From the NCBI GenBank assembly GCA_030323885.1, contig CM059187.1, positions 126,957,525-127,021,524 of the forward strand: DNA of 64,000 bases, in the 5' to 3' direction. A model generated the notes under the pieces. That model was not told the DNA's origin. It worked only from the letters and a program-made list of their open reading frames with translations, and did not search any database. Both the position numbers and the translations under genes were made by a program. Positions 1 to 12,189 of this stretch are shown in pieces (the first letter of the stretch is position 1; every line of letters starts with the position of its first letter). Source of the DNA: Branchipolynoe longqiensis. Its lineage: Eukaryota > Annelida > Polychaeta > Phyllodocida > Polynoidae.

Positions 1-479
1 GGTCGGTCTTAATGTCTCTCAGCTTCAGGTTTCTCTTGATGGTACCACAGCTACACTAACTTTAAACACCCAGACCCACCCATACACTATTCCCAAAGAA
101 GATCCTTCAAAATCACATTTAAATAAAAATCGAAGTCACATCAGGGGAAGAGCCGGTGAAGGTCTGACATAATGGTAGGGAACGCGTGTGCTCGCTCGTA
201 GAAGATGATTCCGGGAACTATACATTCAATTGTGCTTAAAATGCATGAGGTTGCATCAAAATGTCGGTACCGCAAGAAGTTGGCCGCGAGAAGCGTGGCG
301 GGCATATGCAGTCTGACGTGACGCCGCGTCACACGTCACGTGACGTCCGTGTGACGTATGACTGCGAGACGTGCCGCACGGTGTCACCCCTTCACCCCGG
401 GCTGTCAACTTCACGTGAGGCATGTGCACGATTCTTAGCAGGGGTCTTTTCCCAACAGCCACCCGACGAACCCAGCTGC

Positions 480-930
480 AAAATCCACACCCTGCTACCT
501 CCCACCCACCCTCACCCACACACACCCACACACCCACATACCCACACACCCACACACCCACACACCCACACACCCACACACCCACACCCACACCCATATC
601 CACACCCACACCCTCACCCTCACCCACACCCTCACCCATACACACAGTCAGCCACACACTGACCCTCACCCACACACCCACACACCCACACACCCACATC
701 CACACCCACACCCACACCCTCACCCAAACCCACCACCCATACCCATACCCATACCCACCACCCACCACTCACCACCCACAACCCACACCCACACCCTCAC
801 CCACACCCACCACCCACACCCTTACCCTCAACCTCACCCACACACCCATACACACACACAGTCAGCCACACACTGACGCTCACCACACGCCCCCCCCCCC
901 ACACACACCCTGACCCTCGCAGTCAGTCAC
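480..930. repeat. CCCACA/CACCC-rich minisatellite
   Basis: An imperfect array of CCCACA, CCCACAC and CCCTCA words about 450 bp long. Both strands translate into His/Pro/Thr or Val/Trp/Gly low-complexity peptides, which are artefacts of the array. Confidence 0.9.
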
Positions 931-1099
931 ACACCAACTGTCGTTTTTAATCACTGTACACCATCTTAAATTCTTATTGGACTATCAAACTCAAAGTAGC
1001 TTAATTGTTAAACCGATGTAAATCGCTCGCTGGCTTTGCCTCTGCATTTGTTTCCCATTTGCCACGTGCGTGTAAGCCAGCTTTTTGCAATTTGTGTAG

Positions 1100-1310
1100 G
1101 AAAGCCCGGTGTGAGAGAGGGGGTGGGGGTGGTAAGGGGCGTGGGGGGGGGGGGCTTGTTAGTGCGCCGCCGAGATATGGCCGGGTGTGAGTGCGGTGGG
1201 TGGCGGGTGACAGGCGGTATCGGTTGTCACTGTGGGTAGCCTTCACATCTCGGCATGTCGCACTGTTGGGGTGTGCTGGTGGTGGTGTGTTGGTGGTGGT
1301 GTGGCTTGGG
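1100..1310. repeat. G-rich and GTGGTG low-complexity tract
   Basis: Runs of GGGGGTGG with a 12-base G run near 1143, followed by GGTGGTGGTGTGTT words. No gene seen. Confidence 0.7.
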
Positions 1311-1580
1311 TTTAAACGAAGCACATCCGCCAGAGTATATAATATGCCCCATGCAGCCTAGAGGATATTCCACTCACTCATCATTTATGTGTGAACTATG
1401 GATGAAGACATAGCCACCAGCCGCCAGCCTGAATATTTCAGACTGATAATTGTCTATCTATTGTCTAGTAGTAGTAGGGCCCACCCCCCTCCACCACAAC
1501 CACACACTATGCCCAGACATACATCATACATGCGCCCCTATTTAGTAAATTGCCGGTCATTGTACCGGTCATTGTGGCGT

Positions 1581-1895
1581 TCTCTGTGGCGGAGTGGTGA
1601 GAGTGTCTGACTTTTTTCTAGGTCAGACTCCTAATCTGAGGGTTGGCGGTTTGATTCCCCGTGCCCCCAGCTCTGCCAATTTGGATTTCCACCGCTGTGT
1701 ATAACTTACAGCGTCATCAAAGGCCGGTTGCTCTCATACCATGTCTATGTGGTGTGGGAGGTCAAAAATCGCTTGGGTCGGTAAAAGTGTAGGCTCGGGC
1801 TTTCTATCAACCAGCAGTGGAGTGGGGAAGACCAGTCGTCTGTAACTAGGATTTCCCCTGCTTGGGACAACTAATGTACCCAAAAAAATGAGAGA
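1581..1895 (+). mobile_element. SINE-2, tRNA-derived (Ser/Leu-like head)
   Basis: The head reads like a type-II tRNA. An A box (GGCGGAGTGGTGAGAG) lies at 1589-1604 and a B box (GGTTTGATTCC) at 1648-1658; both form an internal RNA polymerase III promoter. The body continues through a TTTCCACCGCTGTGTATAAC segment to an A-rich end near 1890. Minus-strand copies lie at 32,104-32,437 and 50,872-51,056. The B box has a T where the 32-kb copy has the canonical C, so this is an old copy. The last ~60 bp differ from the 32-kb copy. It is unlikely to be a working tRNA gene because it has no paired acceptor stem and a conserved non-tRNA body. Confidence 0.85.
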
Positions 1896-2043
1896 CAAAT
1901 AAGTGTTCACACTTCCCGTCTACCATTCGCTATATCGCTAAAAATGATAGATATTAAACATATGCAGGTGGCGCCTTCGTGGGTGAAGATGGAACTAATG
2001 TCGGTATAATATATAATCATGTAGTACTAGTATCTCTAGGTTA

Positions 2044-2075
<32 letters not shown>

Positions 2076-2879
2076 AACAAGATCCCTGCCACTCTCCATT
2101 CCAGACCACTGATGGTTTTTCCCGTCCAGGCGGCGCCACCTGCTCAGATCGCCTTACCGCCTCCTACCGGCGCGCAGGCCGGCCCTGGATGGGCCATGAT
2201 TGGTGTTACTCAAGTGTCATTGGACTTGGCTTCTGTCGGGTGACAGAATACAATGGCGCAGCTCTCAGCGGATCGGGTTGGCGGAATTCCTTGGGCCGGG
2301 CACCACGGCTCCGCTGCTCCCTTTGCCGATGGTTTATGCTCCCCCCACCCCCCACCCACCCTATCCCTATCCCTCAAAGCAGCCTCTAGGTTTACCGGAT
2401 TTGAAGGAGAAGCGGAATGGAGGGAGGTGGGCAGGGAGGCAGGGGTCTGCTTGTAGTCGAGTAAAGTGGAAATGGAAGATTGCGAGTCATTGGCGAAAGG
2501 CGATACTGCATGGTTCGATGCGGCTGGAGCTGGTGGGGTGGGGGTGGTGGGGGTGGGGTGGGGAGAGGATTGGCCGACTGTGGGTTCATTCAATGATTCA
2601 GACAAATGGGATCCTGAAGTGCTTGCCCTCTGTGACCCCCAGGGACAGAGTTGATGTTGCTTGTGAGAGTAACCCCCCCCCCCCCCCCCCCCACCACCCC
2701 ACCACCACCACCTCTACCCACCGCCCATCCTCACATTCCCCCCTCCCCTATACCACTACTGTACCCACGTACAGTTTCAGGGCCTCTACCTCCAGTACTC
2801 CACCAACCAGCCATCCAGGGCGTGCCAAGCCAGGCCCGAGACCCCGATAGCCAGGCCCAGCTGACCACATCAGCAAATC

Positions 2880-2975
2880 TGGGGATAATTCCTCCTTATC
2901 TGAGCCCGATTAATCACGCCCCGCCCCGGCGGTCAGTCAGGTGGGGGCCCGGGGACCCTGGAGGAGGCGATAAGG
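2880..2975. promoter_or_regulatory. Candidate cis-regulatory cluster (GATA and GATTAATC words)
   Basis: Within about 95 bp of otherwise unique intronic sequence there are GATAA at 2884-2888, TTATCT at 2896-2901, a palindromic GATTAATC at 2908-2915 and GATAAG at 2969-2974, together with GC-box-like CCCCGCCCC. GATA factors bind the first type, and K50 homeodomain proteins (Otx/Gsc class) bind TAATC. This is motif density only; it may be chance. Confidence 0.25.
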
Positions 2976-3255
2976 GGCGCCCCCTGCCCGGCCTCTGCCC
3001 TTGGGGTCGCCCGGGAGACCAGTGGTCAATAACCCGCTACTGAGTGAGTACTGCTTCTTGCTCCCCGATCGGTGACACCGACTTTGACCCTATGGGTAGA
3101 CTAGGCTTAATAATAGTACTTCCTTTTGTTGTTGTTTTTAGCCAATGAGAAATTGTAAACCGGATGTGAGTTGTGTAATGTTTTCTTGGATGTAATTAAT
3201 TTGCTATGAGTGAAATTGGAAACTCATACTTGGTAGTGTGTGGTGGGCGCTCAGT

Positions 3256-3340
3256 GCGTGTGTGGGTGTGGGTGTGGGTGTGGGTGTGGGTGTGGGTGTG
3301 GGTGTGGGTGTCGGTGTGGGTGGGGGTGGGTGAGTGGGTG
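3256..3340. repeat. (GTGGGT)n microsatellite
   Basis: About 12 near-perfect GTGGGT units, degrading to GTGGGGGTGG at the 3' side. Confidence 0.95.
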
Positions 3341-3659
3341 GGAGACGTGTGTACACGCAGTGCCACTAATGGCGAACCACGGGACGTGCACGTGCATGTG
3401 TTAGCTCGTGTATGGGCTGACTGAAAACATATGCTTGCTTTTCCTCCTTTAAAAGGGGTAGGTAGGCCTATATCATAAGCATTGTGTTTCTTTCATTCTC
3501 CTTTTCTTCATCGACTGTAATTAAGTTTCATGGAAATTGTAACTGTATATAAATTATAATGAAGATGTTGAAATAAAATTTAGCGAATTGAAATTGAATT
3601 GAAAACACTAAAAAATAGCTTAAGCATACTTTTAATAACTTCCCGTCCCCATGTCATAG

Positions 3660-4015
3660 ATGTTTGTTTGTTGTTTTACATCCTAGCAACATCTAAGGTC
3701 ATATCAGGATGGGTACCGACTTGTGACAGTGCGCACTCATGGCAACTTTTTATAGTGCTGTCCCACTGGAAGACCAGGCCACCAGCACCTTGACCTGATA
3801 TCCCACTCAGTCACATTATCCTGACACTGAGCCAACCAGTCCTTGCCCTATCCTAATAATGCCGAGCGCCAGGCTAGGAAGTGATAAGTATCAATTTTTA
3901 AGTCATTGGTTTGATTTGACCAGGGTTCGAACCCATGAGCTCATAGGTTCAGAACCTCCGATCTCCCAAAACAGGAGACGGACGCTCAAGTCATTCGGCC
4001 ATCCCGTCTGGTCTG
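3660..4015 (-). mobile_element. SINE-1, near full length, with target-site duplication
   Basis: Read on the minus strand it starts with a tRNA-like head (A box TGGCCGAATGACTTGAG, B box GGGTTCGAACCC). A 200-bp body follows (GGATAATGTGACTGAG, GCACTGTCACAAGTCGGTAC), then a CAAA-type tail. It is flanked by an 11-bp duplication with one mismatch, CCATGTCATAG at 3649-3659 and CCATGTCCTAG at 4016-4026. This is the best full-length copy for defining the family. Confidence 0.92.
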
Positions 4016-4574
4016 CCATGTCCTAGAAAGTGGGTATAAGTAAGCCTAGTACTAGTACTAGTACCAGTGGTGCTGTGTGTCTCAGGAGCCGGTACCCCTT
4101 TAACGTGTCTTCTTTTTTCTCTCCTTTTTTTCCTTCGTTTTGGTAGCCCCAACCGGAAGTGTACAAGGGTTCACATTTTACACCCGAATTCCCCGCGTAC
4201 AAAGCTCCCCGCAAGGCATAAAAATTGCACCATACGCAATTAAGTCCGCGCCTTTCTTAAGGCAGTCTCTCCAATAGGCATTTGACTGAATGGGGCTGGC
4301 AAACAAGGGTGATTTGCTTCTCTATAGTCGGCGGATGTGTTAGTCGAGGGCCGTGATAATCAAGTAGCCGGCGTTTTGTGTCCGCTTCTATATAACTGCG
4401 ATACAGTCGCAATCATTATGCAGTTTTCTCAATGGGAGCAGGCGTTTGGGGGCGTCGAGCGACTGGCGTTTTGAGTTTGTGGAGGCCCGACCGAACTGCC
4501 GCAGTCACCATTAATAGGGGGTGCGTGCGCCCACGGTACTGTACCGGTACCGCGGTACCACTTCAATCCCGGAC

Positions 4575-5090
4575 AGGCTTTATGTGGTGGTGGGGGGGAG
4601 GTAAGAGTGGAAGGGAGAGAACAAGAGGGATGGGGGTTGGGGAGGGGGGGTTGAGGATGGTGGAATGGAGTGGGATGGGAATGGAATGGGAATGGAGTGG
4701 GAAGCAGAGGTGAGGAATGAGGAGTGAATGGGAAGGATAGGGAGAGAGGATGGTGAATGGCAGGGCAGGCCATGGGGGGGGGGGGGGAGGTGCGGGAGGA
4801 CATAGGAGGGGAAGGGAGGGAGGGCGAGGGAGGCCGAGGGAGGCAATGGGAGGGAGGAGATGGGAGTAAGGGAAAGGGGGGAAATGGAATAAGGGGGAAG
4901 GATGGGTAGGTAATGGGGGGATGAGTAGGGTGAAAGGGGGGTGGGATGGGTGGAGGGGGGGAAAGGGGACGGGGAAGGAAGGGAGTGAATGGACAGAAGT
5001 GGGGCGAAGGGGGTGGAGGGAGGAAGTGGGAGGGAATTGGAGGGGGCGTGGGGGAGGCAGAAGGGGTGGAGACGGGGGAGGTATGGACCG
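4575..5090. repeat. Long polypurine (G/A) tract
   Basis: About 500 bp of almost pure purine on the + strand (GGGA, GGAA and GGAG words, a 14-base G run near 4775). All long frames on either strand here are Pro/Ser or Gly/Glu/Arg low complexity. Such tracts can form triplex (H-) DNA, but nothing functional is shown. Confidence 0.9.
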
Positions 5091-5276
5091 GGCAACCTTT
5101 TGTTGGGTGTGTATAATGTTCCATTCAAATGGAAATAAAATGTCGCGACACACTGGGACACTCACTGGAATGCCGAAGACAAATTGCACATGAACTCGGA
5201 CGAGACTCGACCTAATGGGCGCGCACCTGTGATGGGGTTGTGTGTGTGGTGTAAAGTGAAGTTTAGACTGCTAGTC

Positions 5277-5305
5277 CCCGACTGACTGACTGACTGACTG
5301 ACTGG
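5277..5305. repeat. (CTGA)n microsatellite
   Basis: Six perfect CTGA units in a row after CCGA. Confidence 0.95.
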
Positions 5306-5694
5306 GGAGCTAAGGGCCTGAGACGAAGATTAATGAAGCAGGATGACCAGTGCGGGGATGTCAGGGGCAACCTTAGACAAAAGCTGTAATCTATGCCTTG
5401 TTCGGAAGCTTCCCCAACCCCTCCTCTTTTGGCCGCCACTAATGACATAACGCCAGCTCGAAGCGCTACATGGACTAACTACGTGGCAGATTTGTTTTGT
5501 TTGTCGGTATAAGGGGCCTGCGGGTTTTGATTTATTATTGCATACAGTGTTTTCTAGCTCACAGTGTTTGCAGATAAAGCCTTTTCGATTGGCTCATCTT
5601 TTTTCGTTAAGAAAAAAAAGGTGTTTTATTGATTGGGGATTTGGCCTTGTGCATGGTAGTCCCATTTCATGGCACCGCTTCGAAGTGACTTGAG

Positions 5695-6060
5695 AGTGCG
5701 GGGTGGTGGTGGGGGTAGTGGGGGTGGAGTTGAGTCGGGTTGAGTGGAGTGGAGTGGAGTGGGTGGGGTTGGGCGGGATATGGGATCGGGGGAGGGTGGT
5801 TGTAGAGTTCTGGGGTGGGAGATTTGGCAGTGGGATGGTCTGTCTGCTACGGGCGGGGAGGGGGAAGGGGGGGGGGAGGACAAGGAGGAAGGGGGGGGGG
5901 TAGTGGGAGGTTCCACATGGCGGGTTGGCTGTGGCACCTGTAGCAGTCAGCGGCATGGCGTGGTATGGGTGGTTGGGGCCTATTGGAGGAGAGGGGAGGA
6001 GGAGGAGGGAGGAGGGGGAGGAGGAGGAAGCGGGAGGGGAGGAGGATGGACCAGACGCCG
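5695..6060. repeat. G-rich/purine-rich low-complexity region
   Basis: GTGGAGT repeats at 5735-5765, several G runs, and a GGAGGAGGA tract at 5990-6045. No gene is recognised. The flank from 6060 to 6520 is unique sequence with a 16-base G run near 6280. Confidence 0.8.
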
Positions 6061-6774
6061 GGTGCAGATGTGCCCTACCTGCCCACTGTCACTGCACAGA
6101 ACCAGGGGCAGCTGGGCTCGGGCCCGGTTTGGCGCGTCCATTAGATGGTAGGCTGGCCGATTTGCCAGCTCTCACGTATTGACCGGCCGGCCACTGCCCA
6201 CACCACAGCTGAACAGGATTAGGAGAGAGCGGGAGAGCGCGAGAGAGGAAAAAAGAGGGGCGTAGGGTGGAGTGGGGGGGGGGGGGGGGGCTTTCATGTC
6301 TGCCACCACAGGGCAGTGGCTCACTATCCGTTTCAACCACCCCTGTACTCAACGCACCGCCTCCCCCCTCAACTCGCCCCTTCTCCAACACACACACCAT
6401 CACAAGGTGGGTGTGAGGGGAGGTAGGGGGGGGGGGTGAGAGAGAAAGGGAGCTGGGCGGAATTATGGAGACCCCCACGCCTAATTAGGTCTTTACTGGG
6501 AATAATCACATTTATGGGATGGGATTGGACGCTCGGGGTCGGCTCAGGGCATATATCACACCAGAAGGGAGGGAGCGGCTGGTCATAGAGGGGAGCAGGG
6601 AGCAGGGGGTCCTAAGTAGGAAGGAAGGTGTCCTGAGCAAGGTGCAGAGTGCAGGGCGCAGGGAGCAGGGGGGGGGGGGCTGGAGCGGGAAGGGCCTTGT
6701 CTTGAGAAGAGACGAAGAAGCAGTAAGCAAGGAACAGAGCACATGGTGTCAAAAGACAGAAGCGGAGAATAGGG

Positions 6775-6892
6775 TGTCAAAAGAAAGGAGCAGAGAACAG
6801 GATGTCAAAAGAAAGGAGCAGAGAACAGGATATCAAGAGAAAGGAGCAGAGAACAGGGTATCAAGAGAAAGAAGCAGATAACAGGGTGCCTG
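6775..6892. repeat. 28-bp minisatellite, about 4 units
   Basis: Units of the form TCAAAAGAAAGGAGCAGAGA followed by ACAGGATG, repeated with few changes and drifting to TCAAGAGAAAGAAGCAG in the last unit. It sits in a broader AGCAG-rich purine stretch from 6590. Confidence 0.9.
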
Positions 6893-6929
6893 GATCAGAG
6901 GATTTTCTAAACAGGGAGCAGGTAGGAAG

Positions 6930-7345
6930 GAGCACTGAGCAGTGTGCAGTGGGCTGTGAGCAGTGGGCAGTGAGCAGTTGGCAATGAGCAGTGGGCTGTG
7001 GGCTGTGGACTGTGAACAATGAGCAGTGGGCAGTGAGCAGTTGGCAACAGGCAATGAGCAGTGTGCAGTGGGCTGTGAGCAGTGGTCAGTGGGCAGTGGG
7101 CAGTGGGCAGTGGGCAGTGAGCAATGAACAGTGGGCAGTGGGCAGTGAGCAGTTGGCAATGAGCAGTGGGCTGTGGGATGTGGACTGTGTGCAGTGGGCA
7201 GTGAGCAGTGAGCATTGAGCAGTTGGCAATAGGCAATGGGCAGTGGGCAGTGGGCGGTGGGCTGTGGGCTGTGGGATGTGGGATGTGGGATGTGGGATGT
7301 GTGTAATGAGCAGTGAGCAGTGGACAGTGGGCAGTGAGGCAGGGA
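6930..7345. repeat. GCAGTGAGCAGTGGG minisatellite
   Basis: About 400 bp of 7- and 14-bp words (GCAGTGG, GCAGTGA, GCTGTGG, GGATGTG) in higher-order combinations. The long Cys/Pro/His-rich minus-strand frames here are translations of the array, with no protein family behind them. Confidence 0.95.
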
Positions 7346-7391
7346 GCCCGAAGCAGGGAGCCCGAAGCAGGGAGCCCGAAGCAGGGAGCCC
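7337..7391. repeat. 14-bp minisatellite GAAGCAGGGAGCCC
   Basis: About four units directly abut the preceding array, suggesting that one array seeded the other. Confidence 0.92.
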
Positions 7392-8667
7392 GGCTCCAGG
7401 GGAATCATGTTGCCTGGGCTCACGCACCGCTTGAACCGGCGATTGAACCCTCGTCAGCCCGTGTTTGTCAGCCGGCCCGGGATCCCCGGAACGCCGGCCG
7501 GCTGTCTCTCCTTCCTTCTTGCATGTGGACATTAGGAATATTGGTGGGGTTCCCAGCTCACGCCGTGTCACGTGACTCAGACGGACCGCGCCCCTCGTGC
7601 ACTTCTGAGACGGCCATAATCTGCCTACACAGAACAAGAGTGCGCAGGCGCCAGCTGGTTGGCGTTTTCCGAAGGCCACTGCCCTGCGCAGATTTTGGTG
7701 ACGTCACAAAGGCTTGCGCTCTCAGAATCTGACGTGTGGGCATTTGATCAGTCAGCCGGAAGTTGTCGCGGCCTGAACCCCCCCGCCCCCACACACTCAC
7801 CCCACCCCCACCCCACCCCATGCATTATCAGCTGAGTGGACATGGTGTCATGTCACCTCCATCACCCTCCGCACCCCACCCCACCCCACCCCACCCCTAC
7901 ACACAAATACACAACAACTGACCAGCTTAACAACGTTGAGCTCCATTCACACACACACAACAAACTACTTTGTATACACACTCCTCGGGGATTTCAGACA
8001 GCTAAATCTGGGCTATCTAAAGTCTCTTAAATCCCGATATCGGTGCTTCAGCCTCGGGTAGTGGTAAGCCACACGGGGCTGACCGGTGACCTATGACCTC
8101 CGTCGATACGCTTGATGTGACTGGAGGCCAGGCTGCCGGTTGTGTATGTAATCCAGACATGCTGCGCGTAACGCTACTTGTCTCGTCGCCCCCTGGTGGT
8201 GTGCGGTCGAGTTAAGGGTTTGTTGTTGCTGCGTAACCTGCCAACCGTTCGTAACGGTTTCCTTTCAGCAATAAGACACGCGATAACATAGGTCTGGAGG
8301 TCGGCAGAGCGTGTGCAACTTTCTGTAGGATGAATACCACACGAAGAAGTTCTGCTGATATTTTTGGTTAAACCTAGGTGCTCTATAATGCACTGTGGGA
8401 ATATAAACACAGACACTATTCTCATACAGTTCCTAATCCTAGATTGTCTTCCCACTCACACAGGAATTGTTGTACGAATTGGTATCCTTTTTTAAAATAC
8501 TATAGCGACATGTGAATGGATTGTCTCACCGATGAATCAGTGTAGGCTTCTTTATACTTTTACTGGTAGTCTATTTGTGTACGCCTATGAGATAGTACAA
8601 TTTACTCAACCACACTTGCTTAACCATTTCTCTATGTTTGGACTATGCAACTGTGCCTGTCTCTCTC

Positions 8668-8717
<50 letters not shown>

Positions 8718-8835
8718 GAGAGAGATGCATTTATATATTTATATTTATATATAATATATGTATATATATGAATATATAATATATATAAATATAATATATT
8801 ATATATAAATATAAATATATATATACCTGTATATA
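8668..8835. repeat. AT microsatellite and TATAAATA-rich tract
   Basis: A perfect (AT)n run at about 8672-8713 is followed by GAGAGAG and then TATATTTATATATAA words. Confidence 0.95.
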
Positions 8836-9496
8836 ATTGTTCAAAATTCAAACAAAATATATTTTGATCTAATTTTAAGTTGTTCTAAATTTGTTTTTAC
8901 CATACAACACTATTGATCTATCAATATCAATACTGTTTTAAAATGTAAATGCTGTTACACTAAGAAGATGTGTCCATCTTCGACCTTGAGATGAGGAGGG
9001 AGTGGAGTATTGGGAATGGCGGATGGAGAAAGATAAAGATGTGTGGGAAGGGGTGGCTGGTCAGTGCGCTAACCCCCCCCCCCCCCCCATACCCATCCTC
9101 CTCCACCCACCTCCCTCCCTCCACACAGATTCATTGTTTGTAAGGCGAAGAGATTTCTCCCTCTTACAACCCACTCGGTCCTGCAATTAAATATCAAGTG
9201 TACTTGCGGCTGGAGACCGGCTGCTGAGGGCCCTGGTAATAATGCCACTGTCCCCCCTGTACCCGGTCCGCCTGTGTTTGCACCGGCCCGCTGAACAATA
9301 CCCCGGTCAGCCCCGATCTCATTAGGACGAAAACTGTAATCTGTATTGTGTGAGGCGTAACACTGCTACCCCACTCTCCTCCACCACCCTGTTCTTCTGC
9401 TGTACACCCCCCCCCCCCCCCAACCACGTCCTCTCATCGACGTGTTGTAGCGTGCGTACCTGACCCAATAGGCAGCGAATAGGGCCTGGTTAGAAA

Positions 9497-9977
9497 GTCA
9501 GTGTATGTGGGTGAGTGTGTGGGTGTGTGTGGGTATAAGTGTGGGTGTGTGAGTTGGGGGGGTGAGTGTGAGTGTGTGTGTGGGTGTGAATGAATGAGTA
9601 TATCAATATGTGACTAGGTATGGGGGTGTCGGTGTAGGTGTGTGGGTAAATATGTGAATGTGTGTGAGTATGGGGTGTGATCATGGGTGTGTGAGTGTGT
9701 GGGGTGTGAGTGGGTGGGTGTGTGAGTGTATGTGTGAGTGGGTGAGTAGGTGTGTGAGTGTGTGGGTGGGTGAGTTTGTGGATGTGTGAGTGTGGGTGTG
9801 TGAACCTCTGGGTGTGTAGGTGTCAGTGTGTGGGTGTCAGTGTGTGGGTGTAAACACCTGTACCTGTAAGTGTGTGAGCATGAGTGGGTGTGAAAGAATG
9901 AATGCATGCTTGTCTTAGTAGGTATGTGTGTAAGTGTGTACATGTGAGTGAGCGTCAGTGCGTCAATGTGTGAGTGC
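9497..9977. repeat. GTGTGAGTG-type TG-rich minisatellite, left block
   Basis: Nearly 500 bp of GTGTGGGTG, GTGTGAGTG and GAATGAATG words. The same kind of sequence resumes at 10,261 after an inserted MITE, so the array was once continuous to about 10,545. Confidence 0.92.
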
Positions 9978-9980
9978 TTA

Positions 9981-10257
9981 AGGCCCTGTCACAATATGCC
10001 GTATTGCGTCGACGTATGTGACATACGCTGTCATATGGCGGAATTTTGAACATGCTAAAAAATAGTACTTATGCCAAACTTACCCATAACTTATCTCAGC
10101 ATACACCAGTGGGCTTTAACGAATACTACTTATACCAAACATACCCATAACCTACCCATAACTTGTCTCAGCGTACACCAGCGTAAACGAACGTGTTGGT
10201 GTAAAATCACACACGTCGGCATACGCTAACGCAATATGGCATAGTGTGACAGGGCCT
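9981..10257. mobile_element. MITE of the AGGCCCTGTCACAC family (copy M1), TTA duplication
   Basis: The terminal inverted repeat is AGGCCCTGTCACA at the left and its complement TGTGACAGGGCCT at the right, flanked by TTA at 9978-9980 and 10,258-10,260. The interior repeats words such as TACCCATAAC and CATACACCAG. A TTTTGAACATG core sits at 10,044. The 3-bp TTA duplication fits PIF/Harbinger-type transposition. No transposase is encoded. Confidence 0.88.
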
Positions 10258-10260
10258 TTA

Positions 10261-10550
10261 AGTGCATGACAGTTAGTATGCGTGCACGTGTATGGGTGTG
10301 AAAGAATGAATGGGTGAGGGTTGGTGTGGTGAGTGTGAGTGTAGAAGTGTGTGAGCGATTGTGTGAGTATTTGTGTGAGTATGTGAGTTGGTAAATGTGT
10401 GATGTTTGTGAGTATTTATGCATACGAGTATATGAGTGAGGGTGGGTAGGTGAATGCGTCAGTGTGTATATGTGTGAGGATGTGAAAGTGTGTATATGTG
10501 TGAGTATGTGAAAGTGTGTATGTGTGTGAGTGTGTGTGTTGAGTCTGTGG
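10261..10550. repeat. GTGTGAGTG-type TG-rich minisatellite, right block
   Basis: Continuation of the array interrupted by the MITE, ending in GTGTATGTGTGTGAG words and then a G run at 10,555-10,575. Confidence 0.92.
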
Positions 10551-11420
10551 GGGAGGGGGGGGGGGGGGGGGGGAAGAGGGGTGCGACTTGTCAAGTGGTT
10601 GAAGATAGCGTTCACAAAGTACCCCCACTTCCCCTTTCGGTCCCACCCCAACCCAGCCCCCTATCTATAGGCACGTGTTTCACAGCAATATGATAACAAA
10701 AGAGAAAGAATAACAATTTAAAACAAATTGATGGTTTCATGCTAATGTTTATCTCCGCCCCCAAAGTAGAAACTGTCGTTATTATCATTGAGAACAAAGA
10801 TTATTATGCCAAGATTCTCACATTAATCAAATCACATATACATAAACCAATTTGTTAAAGAGCCATCATACTGGATATTAAAAAGAAGAATTAGCATGCG
10901 AACCCTAAGATATTTTGTTCAACAACAAAGATGAACTGGCACGGCCTAATTGAATCAATCTGACATATCTTATTTCAAAGGACAAATTCCCAAATTAATG
11001 TTAAGTGATTCAAATCAGTATTCAGCCCTGTCCGCCCTTCGTTGTGCTCTGGTGGGGAGAGAGGGGGGGGGGGAGAGAAGGAAGGGAGGGGGGTGGATCT
11101 TATCTAGGCCATGTCAGAGCGGTCGACAGTGACCGATCCACGGCTCGTGTGGGGCCCCGTGATACGGGCCTGGGTCGGTATTGTTCCTGTTGTTGACAAG
11201 GCAAGATGAATGCCTTGACCAATCACTCCCGCCCCGCTCCGCCCGGCCTGCCGTGGACGCGGCCAGATATGTCAAGGAGTGCTGATTGGAATCAGGCCGA
11301 GGTTAAGGCATAAGCGTGCTGTATCGGTTGTGTTTGGTCATGTTCTGGAGATAGCCAGCAAGTGCCGGTTTGATAGCGTTAGTCAGTCTTGTTCAGAGTG
11401 CGAGATGCAGCAGACAGGAG

Positions 11421-11781
11421 CTGGTGGCGCCACACCGCGGGACTTGACAGTGCTTTATCACCCACCCCCACTCCCAATTCACCCGCCTTCCCACCCTCCC
11501 TGTATGGAATGGTGTCTTCAAGAAAGTGACCAAGATACCTTCTCTCCCTCACCCATTCTTCTGAGTTCTATCACCACCACACACTTCTCCGGAATCACGC
11601 CTGGTGGCGCCACACCGCGGGACTTTACAGTGCATTACCAGCCACTCACCCTCTCACTCCCAATTAACCCTCCCATCCTCCCTATGTGGAAGGGTGTCTT
11701 CAAGAAAGGCACCAAGATACCTTTTCTCCCTCACTCCTTCTTCTGAGTTATATCACCACCACACACCTCTTTCGATTCTTA
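11421..11781. repeat. 180-bp tandem duplication
   Basis: Copy 1 starts at 11,421 and copy 2 at 11,601, each with CTGGTGGCGCCACACCGCGG, a CAC/CCC-rich middle and TCACCACCACACAC near the end. A third CTGGTG at 11,782 marks the end. The copies differ by point changes and small indels. The open frame through copy 1 has no recognisable domain. Confidence 0.88.
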
Positions 11782-12189
11782 CCTGGTGTGCAGGTCTGTG
11801 TGCATCAAGTAGATATATCCAGAAACAAACCACAATCTGGCGACATACCAATAGTTCATATCGCATGCCCCTTTATCAGGAGATATGAACAGTGCACTGA
11901 GGTTGTCTGTTCCAATGGCGATTAAGCCGCTACCAAAGTCACTTTTGGGAATCACCGATTTATTATTTTGTTAATTAAAAAACTAATTATTATCCCATGT
12001 TTTCTTCACCCTTAACTTTTATTTGACAAAATATGAACACTCTCTGCCTTCACCACTAGTATTATTATTTTTAGGTTTAATAAAACATTTGTTTTACAAA
12101 ATGAATCCCAGTCACTTCCACGACTAACGCTTTTGAAAAGTACCATTCAATTGTATCACTAGCACTAACGCAATTAATGCTTAGATATT

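Noticed and set aside
500..930. Telomeric or subtelomeric repeat
   Set aside because: The CCCACA words are not the metazoan TTAGGG/CCCTAA repeat, and similar tracts recur throughout the window inside a gene.
1581..1660. Functional tRNA gene on the + strand
   Set aside because: It has A- and B-box-like words but no paired acceptor stem, and the sequence continues into a body shared with copies at 32.1 and 50.9 kb; it is a SINE head.
6775..6892. CRISPR-like spaced repeats
   Set aside because: The 28-bp units are directly tandem with no unique spacers and the DNA is clearly animal, so this is a minisatellite.
6833..7679. Long Cys/Pro/His/Ser-rich minus-strand frames
   Set aside because: They are translations of the GCAGTGAGCAGTGGG minisatellite, with near-identical repeats in several frames and no domain.
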